NCBI GenBank assembly: GCA_964348795.1
Contig: CAYGDY010000008.1
Location: 1-64,000, forward strand
Direction of reading: 5' to 3'
Origin: JADLAT01 sp964348795
Lineage (GTDB): Bacteria; Pseudomonadota; Alphaproteobacteria; Micavibrionales; Micavibrionaceae
Length of the DNA stretch: 64,000 nucleotides
The translations under genes and the position numbers were made by a program. Below are positions 59,003-64,000 of the stretch, one piece after another; position 1 is the first letter of the stretch; every line of letters begins with the position of its first letter. The notes beneath the pieces are model-generated. The model worked only from the letters and a program-made list of their open reading frames with translations, was not told where the DNA came from and did no database searches.

Positions 59003-60070
59003 ATGGCACAAGCGAATATTGCGGCGAATACGCCCGCAAATGGAATTTCCCTCAATGTTTACTATGACAAGGATTGTGATCAGGCTTTGATCAAGTCCAA
59101 AAAAGTAGCCGTGATCGGCTATGGTTCGCAAGGCCATGCGCATGCCCAGAACATGCAAGACAGTGGCGTAAACGGTGTCATCATTGGCTTGCGTGAGGGC
59201 TCGGCCTCTTCTGCAAAGGCCAAAGCGGCAGGCTTTACCGTGATGGATCCTGCCAAGGCGGCGGCCGAGGCCGATGTCGTGATGGTGTTGGTGCCCGATG
59301 AATATCAGGCGGATTTGTACCGCGACTCTCTGGAAGCGCACATGAAAAAGGGCTCTGCGCTGGTGTTTGCGCATGGTTTGAATATCCATTTTGGCCTGAT
59401 CAAGCCCCGTGCGGATCTGGATGTCTTCATGGTCGCACCCAAGGGGCCTGGTCATACCGTGCGCGGCGAATATCAAAAAGGTGGCGGCGTCCCCTGCCTG
59501 ATTGCGGTGGCGCAGGATGCAACCGGAAACGCCAAGGCACTGGCTTTGTCTTATGCTTCGGCTGTAGGAGGCGGACGTTCCGGCATTATCGAGACAACGT
59601 TCAAGGATGAATGTGAAACAGACCTCTTCGGGGAGCAGGCTGTTTTGTGCGGCGGCGTGTCCGAGCTGGTCAAGGCCGGATTTGAAACGCTGGTCGAGGC
59701 GGGATACCCAGAGGAAATGGCCTATTTCGAATGCCTGCACGAGCTTAAACTGATTGTAGACCTGATGTATGAAGGCGGACTGGCCAATATGCGCTATTCC
59801 ATCTCTAATACTGCGGAATTTGGCGACTACGTGAGTGGTCCCCGTGTGATTACAAAAGAAACCAAAGCCGAAATGAAACGCATTTTGGAAGATATCCAGT
59901 CCGGCAAGTTCGTGGAAACCTTTATGGGCGGCAACAAGGAGGGGTTGTCCCGTCTTGTTGAAATCCGTGAACGCGAGGCCAAGCACCCGATTGAAGCGGT
60001 CGGGGCCCGCCTGCGCGCCATGATGCCGTGGATCGGGAAAAACAAGCTCGTGGACAAGGCCAAAAATTAG
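59003..60070 (+). CDS. ilvC: Ketol-acid reductoisomerase (class I)
   Basis: The product is 355 residues, class I length. It isomerises and reduces acetolactate or acetohydroxybutyrate with NADPH. The dinucleotide motif GYGSQGHAHAQ (39-49; a His/Gln pattern favouring NADPH), the Mg2+-binding region (DLFGEQAVLCGGVSEL, ETLVEAGYPEEMAYFECLHELKLIVDLMYEGG) and SNTAEFGDY are all present. It acts directly after IlvBH but is separated from ilvBH by the rpmH operon. A strong terminator follows. Confidence 0.96.
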   Translation: MAQANIAANTPANGISLNVYYDKDCDQALIKSKKVAVIGYGSQGHAHAQNMQDSGVNGVIIGLREGSASSAKAKAAGFTVMDPAKAAAEADVVMVLVPDEYQADLYRDSLEAHMKKGSALVFAHGLNIHFGLIKPRADLDVFMVAPKGPGHTVRGEYQKGGGVPCLIAVAQDATGNAKALALSYASAVGGGRSGIIETTFKDECETDLFGEQAVLCGGVSELVKAGFETLVEAGYPEEMAYFECLHELKLIVDLMYEGGLANMRYSISNTAEFGDYVSGPRVITKETKAEMKRILEDIQSGKFVETFMGGNKEGLSRLVEIREREAKHPIEAVGARLRAMMPWIGKNKLVDKAKN

Positions 60071-60094
60071 TGGTTTTTTGAAACATATGAGATC

Positions 60095-60127
60095 AAAGAG
60101 CCGCAAATTTCGCGGCTCTTTTTTTTG
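60095..60127 (+). terminator. Rho-independent terminator after ilvC
   Basis: AAGAGCCGC and GCGGCTCTT form a 9-bp stem with a 7-nt loop, followed by eight T (six after the stem's own TT). Clear intrinsic terminator. Confidence 0.88.
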
Positions 60128-60145
60128 TCTAAATGGAAATATAAA

Positions 60146-61036
60146 ATGAATCCAGACCATGCCCCTCAACACGATAATATCCCCCGCGGGATTGCCCATG
60201 CGTGCGCCGCATTTTTTCTGTTTGCCTTGATGGGGGCGTGTTCAAAGGGGCTTTCGTCCTATTACAGTATTTTTGAAGTGACGTTTTACCGCAACATCGT
60301 AGCGTTGATTCCCATGACCCTGTACGTGCTTTATATCAAGCGTCTGGATTTGTTTGTGCCTTTAAACGTCTCCCTGCTGGGGGGGCGTGTTCTGGCGGGC
60401 GTGATCGGCTTGCTTCTGACATTTTCTGCGTGGAAGGCCTTACCGATGACGGATGCCACCCTGATTTTCATGACGGCGAACCTGATCGTACCCGTGCTGG
60501 CGTTTTTCTTTTTGAAAGAGCAGATTGGACCGTATCGCTGGGGGGCTGTTGTAGTCGGGTTTTGCGGCGTATTTCTGGTGGCGGGGCCTTCGGGACAGGG
60601 GAATGCTTTTGGTGTGATGATCGCGTTTTGTGCCGCTCTGTCCCATGCCGTGATCCAGATTCTCCTGCGGTTTTTAAAGAAAGAAAACGCCTTTACGGTG
60701 ACCTATTATTTCATCGCGGGCGGGGTGGTGGCGATGCTTCCGCTTTTACCTTTTGTCGCACATATGCCGCGTTTTGTAGACGTCCCATTAATTCTGGGAG
60801 TCGGGATTTCCGGCGGATTGGGTCAATATTGCATCAGCAATGCCTTCAAACAGGCCCCAGCATCCGTGATTTCGCCTTTTAACTATACGGGGCTGGTCTG
60901 GGCGACAGGGCTGGATATTCTGATCTGGTCCAAGGTGCCAGACTGGCATGTGGCGCTGGGCGGGGTCATCATTGTGGGGGCTGGCCTGTTTGTCTACGCC
61001 CGCGAACGCATGAAGGCCCGTCAAGACCCCCTCTAA
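60146..61036 (+). CDS. EamA/DMT-family transporter
   Basis: The product is 296 residues from ATG 60146. Ten membrane segments are arranged as two EamA repeats (about 12-135 and 145-285; for example MTANLIVPVLAFFFLKEQIGPYRWGAVVVGFCGVFLV and NYTGLVWATGLDILIWSKVPDWHVALGGVIIVGAGLFVY). Family members export or import metabolites such as amino acids or nucleotide derivatives; the substrate cannot be read from sequence. TGGAA lies upstream. Position after ilvC and its terminator does not imply a link with branched-chain amino acids. Confidence 0.88.
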   Translation: MNPDHAPQHDNIPRGIAHACAAFFLFALMGACSKGLSSYYSIFEVTFYRNIVALIPMTLYVLYIKRLDLFVPLNVSLLGGRVLAGVIGLLLTFSAWKALPMTDATLIFMTANLIVPVLAFFFLKEQIGPYRWGAVVVGFCGVFLVAGPSGQGNAFGVMIAFCAALSHAVIQILLRFLKKENAFTVTYYFIAGGVVAMLPLLPFVAHMPRFVDVPLILGVGISGGLGQYCISNAFKQAPASVISPFNYTGLVWATGLDILIWSKVPDWHVALGGVIIVGAGLFVYARERMKARQDPL

Positions 61037-61114
61037 AAATTTCCAGAATATTTTTGCATTTTTCAGGTGTTATGCTATATTCACGCCATTCTAAAAAAAA
61101 GGAAGGAAGGGCGC

Positions 61115-62143
61115 ATGACATCTCGCAGTGTATCGATTGTATTTTTATGCAGTGTTATGGGGGCCTCTTCCCCTGTGTTCGGCCGTCAGGACACCGCCTC
61201 GAAGCTGGAGCATCTGGAAGCCCAAAACAGGCTTTTGCATGAGAAACATACCCTGCTCGAAGAGCGTTTTGATAATAAAACGGAACGCCTTGAGATCACC
61301 ATGATGCAAAAAATGATCGAAGAGCAAAAAGAACAAAGAGAGCTCTTTTATAAAATCTTAGCGGCTTTAGGCATTCCCTTTGGATTACTGACGGCCTACA
61401 TCTTCGGATCGGGGCAAGCCAGTCTGAAAAACGTCAAAGATGAATTCAAGAAAGATCTGGGACAAGCCGTCACAGATTTTAAGAAACAACTTGAGGCCGC
61501 GGAAAGTCACTTCCATGACCTTGCCGTGAGTGGCGAAAAAAGGATAGAAAACGCGTTAACCCAAAAGTGGGAAGAAAAAGAAAAGGCTTTCAGCAAGACC
61601 ACCGATGCCCTGATGGTACGCGGACGTGATCGCGCAACAGCCACAGTATACAACGATTTGTGTGATGATTTTTTTAATCTATGTTTGAATTTTTCCAAAG
61701 AAGCCGTTGACGAAGGCTGGTATGTAAGCTTGCTCAATTCTTTCTGCGATATTGCCAAAAAAGGATTGGAGGTCTCAAGAAAAAATTATAAAAGCACAGA
61801 TTTAACCGAACGGGAAAATGGGGCGTTGATTGAGTATGACATCGATATGTATGCCCAAAGTCTCAAAAACTATGTCAGCATTTTACTTTTAAGGGCACAA
61901 GACTACGACATGAACAACGTCCAAGCTGTAAGGACAGAAGTCGAATTTCTGGCCCAGAGAACGTGCAATCAATGGAATGAAATTCCTAAAACAAACAAAG
62001 GAAATGCGGAAATTTACGCGCAATATGAAAACAGACTGCACGCGATTAACCACATAAGATCCATTTTGCAAAAAAGCATAGCCCCAAACATCTCCTCAAT
62101 TTCTAACAATATGGAAGGAATATCTCCTGACTTAAACAGGTAA
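61115..62143 (+). CDS. Unknown membrane-anchored coiled-coil protein (full-length copy of a duplicated pair)
   Basis: The product is 342 residues from ATG 61115 (AAGGAAGGG upstream). A possible signal peptide (about 1-24) is followed by a coiled coil (about 29-85, KLEHLEAQNRLLHEKHTLLEERF), one membrane segment (about 86-106, FYKILAALGIPFGLLTAYIFG) and a second helical stretch. A C-terminal domain of about 170 residues (ATDALMVRG-RDRATATVYNDLCDDF...LLNSFCDIAKKGLEVSRKNYKSTDLTEREN) completes it. The C-terminal domain is duplicated at 62480-63040. Its end overlaps the convergent gene by 12 bp. Family not recognised. AT-rich compared with neighbours, so probably acquired. Confidence 0.65.
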   Translation: MTSRSVSIVFLCSVMGASSPVFGRQDTASKLEHLEAQNRLLHEKHTLLEERFDNKTERLEITMMQKMIEEQKEQRELFYKILAALGIPFGLLTAYIFGSGQASLKNVKDEFKKDLGQAVTDFKKQLEAAESHFHDLAVSGEKRIENALTQKWEEKEKAFSKTTDALMVRGRDRATATVYNDLCDDFFNLCLNFSKEAVDEGWYVSLLNSFCDIAKKGLEVSRKNYKSTDLTERENGALIEYDIDMYAQSLKNYVSILLLRAQDYDMNNVQAVRTEVEFLAQRTCNQWNEIPKTNKGNAEIYAQYENRLHAINHIRSILQKSIAPNISSISNNMEGISPDLNR

Positions 62144-62368
62144 TGAGGTGGGAATGCTTTCCTGATCGTTGCCCTCTTTTGGTGCATACAATTCTATTAA
62201 TTGATCCATTGACTCCCCCTTAAATGTTTCCACCAGAACTCTGGCTCGCAAATGTTTCGGAACAGACTGCCATCTTCTCGCCCATGGCGTTAATCCTTTC
62301 GCATCAATACCTTGAGCTCTTTTTTCTTCTGCTGTCGCGTTAAATCCACTCACATTAGATTCAGACAT
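62132..62368 (-). CDS. Small unknown protein, partner of the 61115 gene (copy 1)
   Basis: The product is 78 residues from ATG 62368 (GAGGAG 7 nt upstream). It shares the C-terminal motif W..RWQS(V/I)P..LR...LVE..KG..M..LIELYAPK with the 63029-63298 gene. There is no signal peptide or membrane segment. The last codons share 12 bp with the end of the convergent 61115-62143 gene, an arrangement kept in both copies. A cytoplasmic partner or regulator is plausible; not identified. Confidence 0.6.
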   Translation of the reverse strand: MSESNVSGFNATAEEKRAQGIDAKGLTPWARRWQSVPKHLRARVLVETFKGESMDQLIELYAPKEGNDQESIPTSLPV

Positions 62369-62397
62369 ACTCTGTCTCCTCATTTTTACATACCAGA

Positions 62398-63040
62398 ATG
62401 TATAGGAGAGCTTACAAAAAATCAAGTTTTTCGTGTGACTCAAGTGTGATGCTGGGGTTCGGGTATTTTAGCCTGAAAAACGCTACCGATGTGTTGATGG
62501 TGCGCGGACGCGATCGCGCAACAGCCACAGTATACAACGATTTGTGTGATGATTTTTTGAATTTATGCCTGAATTTTTCTCAAGAAGAACTTAATGAGGG
62601 CTGGTATGTAACCTTGCTCAATTCTTTCTGCGATATTGCCAAAAAAGGATTGGAGGTCTCAAGAAAAAATTATAAAAGCACAGATTTAACCGAACGGGAA
62701 AATGGGGCGTTGATTGAATATGACATTGATATATATGTTAAAAATATTAAAAACTACGTCACCATCTTACTTTTAAGAGCGCAGGACGATGACATGAAAA
62801 ATGCTCACGCTGTAAGAGCCGAAGTTAATTTTCTGGCACAGAGAACGCGCAATCAATGGACTGAAATTCCTAAAACAAACAAAGGAAATGCGGAAATGTA
62901 TGAGCAATACGGAAATAGAATGTGCCTCCTTGATTGCATAAGAGATATTCTACAGAGATATTCTACAAAAAAGCATAGGCCCAAACGCTCCTGCAATATC
63001 CGCCACCAATAGGAAAATTGATTTTGACTTAAACAGGTAG
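62398..63040 (+). pseudogene. Partial, frameshifted duplicate of the 61115 gene C-terminal domain
   Basis: From about 62480 the sequence matches the C-terminal domain of the 61115-62143 gene, including 104 identical bases (61730-61833 with 62614-62717). The signal peptide, coiled coil and membrane segment are missing. A 13-bp tandem duplication (AGAGATATTCTAC at 62941-62953 and 62954-62966) shifts the frame, so the open frame ends at 63012. In the original frame the match continues to DLNR and a stop at 63038-63040. No convincing start codon exists. This is a decaying copy. Confidence 0.75.
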
Positions 63041-63298
63041 GAGGGGGTGGTTATCTTCATGACCGTTATCGTCTTTTGGAGCGTACAATTCAATTAATTC
63101 ACGCATTGGCTTACCTTTAAGTGCCTCCACTAGAATTACGTTACGTAAAGTTTGTGGAATGGATTGCCATCTTTTCCATACTTTTGATGCAGGGTCAGCC
63201 TGCCCTTCTTGGGTTAAATGACTTTCCCCTGCTTGACCCGCTACTGTATTAAACTCTGCGATGTCCTGCATAAAACCCTCCCACCATTCTACTTTCAT
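63029..63298 (-). CDS. Small unknown protein, partner of the duplicate (copy 2)
   Basis: The product is 89 residues from ATG 63298 (AGGGTG upstream). It is a paralogue of the 62132-62368 product in its C-terminal half (WKRWQSIPQTLRNVILVEALKGKPMRELIELYAPKDD). The N-terminus differs and has two Trp (VEWWEGF). It keeps the convergent 12-bp overlap with the ancestral end of the copy-2 fragment. It appears intact although its partner is broken. Function unknown. Confidence 0.6.
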   Translation of the reverse strand: MKVEWWEGFMQDIAEFNTVAGQAGESHLTQEGQADPASKVWKRWQSIPQTLRNVILVEALKGKPMRELIELYAPKDDNGHEDNHPLLPV

Positions 63299-63410
63299 GG
63301 TCACCCTATAACATAAATCACAAAAAAATCAAGTTTTCTGGGGGGCATGACCGATTGAATAATATTATGTCAAAAACGACCGTTTGTGGTAGAACCGTAG
63401 GATGAATGCG

Positions 63411-63824
63411 CTAACCGTCTTGAATCGGCAGAAGGCTTGTGGTGGTCGGCAGACCCATCAGGAAGCACAGGACCGCGCCTGTGAGGTACACCCCGATCAT
63501 GAGGACGACACCGGCCACACGAAAGCGGTGGAGGCGGTCACCGGTCAAAAGACCGATCATGTGAAACACACGGGAGAGTAACATCGTTCCCCCGAGCGCA
63601 TGCAAAATCCACCAGGCCAGCCCGCTTGATTCCAGCAGGAGCATCAGAAAAAGCGCCATGGGGATGGTCTCTACGAAATTTCCGTGGACGCGGATATTTC
63701 TCAAAAGCTCTTCGTTGTCGCCATGCCCGAGGCTGATGTTATGCGCGACGCGTTTTTGGATCACCCTGAGGGTGAGGAAAACCTGCATGAACGCGAAAAT
63801 ACCGGCATAAAGGGCTGTGACCAT
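63411..63824 (-). CDS. MAPEG family membrane protein
   Basis: The product is 137 residues with four membrane helices. The MAPEG core GDNEELLRNIRVHGNFVETIPMALFLMLLLE is clear, including the glutathione-binding-type R-x2-R-V-H-G-NF-E pattern. Bacterial members of this YecN-like group are thought to be glutathione-related or lipid-associated; the substrate is unknown. AAGGAA lies 6 nt before the ATG. It may be in one operon with the next upstream gene (end of window), 18 bp away. Confidence 0.88.
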   Translation of the reverse strand: MVTALYAGIFAFMQVFLTLRVIQKRVAHNISLGHGDNEELLRNIRVHGNFVETIPMALFLMLLLESSGLAWWILHALGGTMLLSRVFHMIGLLTGDRLHRFRVAGVVLMIGVYLTGAVLCFLMGLPTTTSLLPIQDG

Positions 63825-63841
63825 AAAAAGTTCCTTTTGTG

Positions 63842-64000
63842 TTATTGAAGCTGGAGGCCGTCTTTGGTGAAGATCCCGATCGGAATATCCCGTTTGTGAA
63901 ACCGGATCATGATGGCGCCCTTGCCTTTTTTTGTGATGCCGTAGGCCGAATCAACAAAGGCGGCGACACGGTATTTTTCCTGCGTGGACAAGTCCAAAAA
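63842..64000 (-). CDS. C-terminal end of an unknown protein, cut by window edge
   Basis: The last 52 codons of a minus-strand gene are visible and end in TAA at 63842-63844. The sequence ends ...DLSTQEKYRVAAFVD...ITKKGKGAIMIRFHKRDIPIGIFTKDGLQLQ, with a beta-rich pattern and codon use like core genes. The start lies beyond 64000. The family cannot be named from this tail. It lies just upstream of the MAPEG gene on the same strand. Confidence 0.55.
   Translation of the reverse strand, partial: FLDLSTQEKYRVAAFVDSAYGITKKGKGAIMIRFHKRDIPIGIFTKDGLQLQ

Overview
The window looks like a chromosomal segment of a free-living alphaproteobacterium, probably uncultured. The evidence is the alphaproteobacterial type of ClpXP adaptor SspB, the kdsD-lptC-lptA-lptB-rpoN-hpf block, the hflK-hflC-degP and rpmH-rnpA-yidD-yidC-engB blocks, and recombinase/DUF2924 cargo typical of that class. 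Lpt genes and a Wza/Wzc pair imply a Gram-negative envelope with LPS and an exported polysaccharide. Three tRNAs are present: Ser-GGA, Arg-CCG and Leu-CAG. No rRNA, CRISPR array or complete insertion sequence was seen.

Layout. Positions 1-5043 are a decayed genomic island ending at the 3' end of tRNA-Ser. It holds two AT-rich small genes, two tandem excisionase-like HTH genes, a Fic AMPylator, and a tiny ORF. A C5 DNA methyltransferase is cut off by a truncated serine recombinase, which has its usual DUF2924 and mini-ORF partners. Positions 5.3-16.9 kb hold housekeeping genes: ettA, rsmA, surA, uvrD, a diguanylate cyclase, a LOG protein, two unknown proteins and comM/yifB. Positions 16.9-18.1 kb hold three small unknown genes; the first two diverge from a pair of adjacent 17-bp palindromes that closely match the Zur box. 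Positions 18.2-22.2 kb hold rsmB, sspB, an alpha/beta hydrolase, an orphan ABC ATPase and tRNA-Arg. A 1465-residue type I secreted RTX protein with a vWA domain fills 22.2-26.6 kb. It is followed by argS, a Fic-fold protein that has lost its catalytic motif, and an exopolysaccharide export module (29.7-34.9 kb).

Positions 35-42 kb are the LPS transport/sigma-54 block. It is punctuated by a 160-bp palindromic element over the lptA ribosome binding site and by a strong promoter with a structured leader before lptB. Positions 42.3-49.8 kb hold palindromic repeats, an EAL protein, a heparinase-like protein, rpe, mrp and hflKC. Positions 50-61 kb hold degP, miaA, ilvB-ilvH, the rpmH-to-engB cluster on the opposite strand, ilvC and an EamA transporter. 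Positions 61.1-63.3 kb hold a tandemly duplicated convergent gene pair of unknown function, with one copy decaying. The window ends in a MAPEG protein and the tail of an unknown gene.

How genes work together: kdsD, lptC, lptA and lptB make and move LPS. Wza/Wzc-like proteins and two small membrane proteins probably export a polysaccharide, with c-di-GMP-type proteins (GGDEF, degenerate EAL, receiver-GGDEF-like) nearby. SurA, DegP and HflKC handle envelope protein quality. ilvB/H and ilvC make branched-chain amino acids. RpmH, RnpA, YidD, YidC and EngB link translation with membrane insertion. The most unusual features are the tandem Zur-like boxes, the lptA and lptB leader structures, the frameshifted tandem gene pair at 61-63 kb, the catalytically dead Fic protein and the broken methyltransferase/recombinase junction. 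All functional calls come from reading the sequence; no database search was possible.
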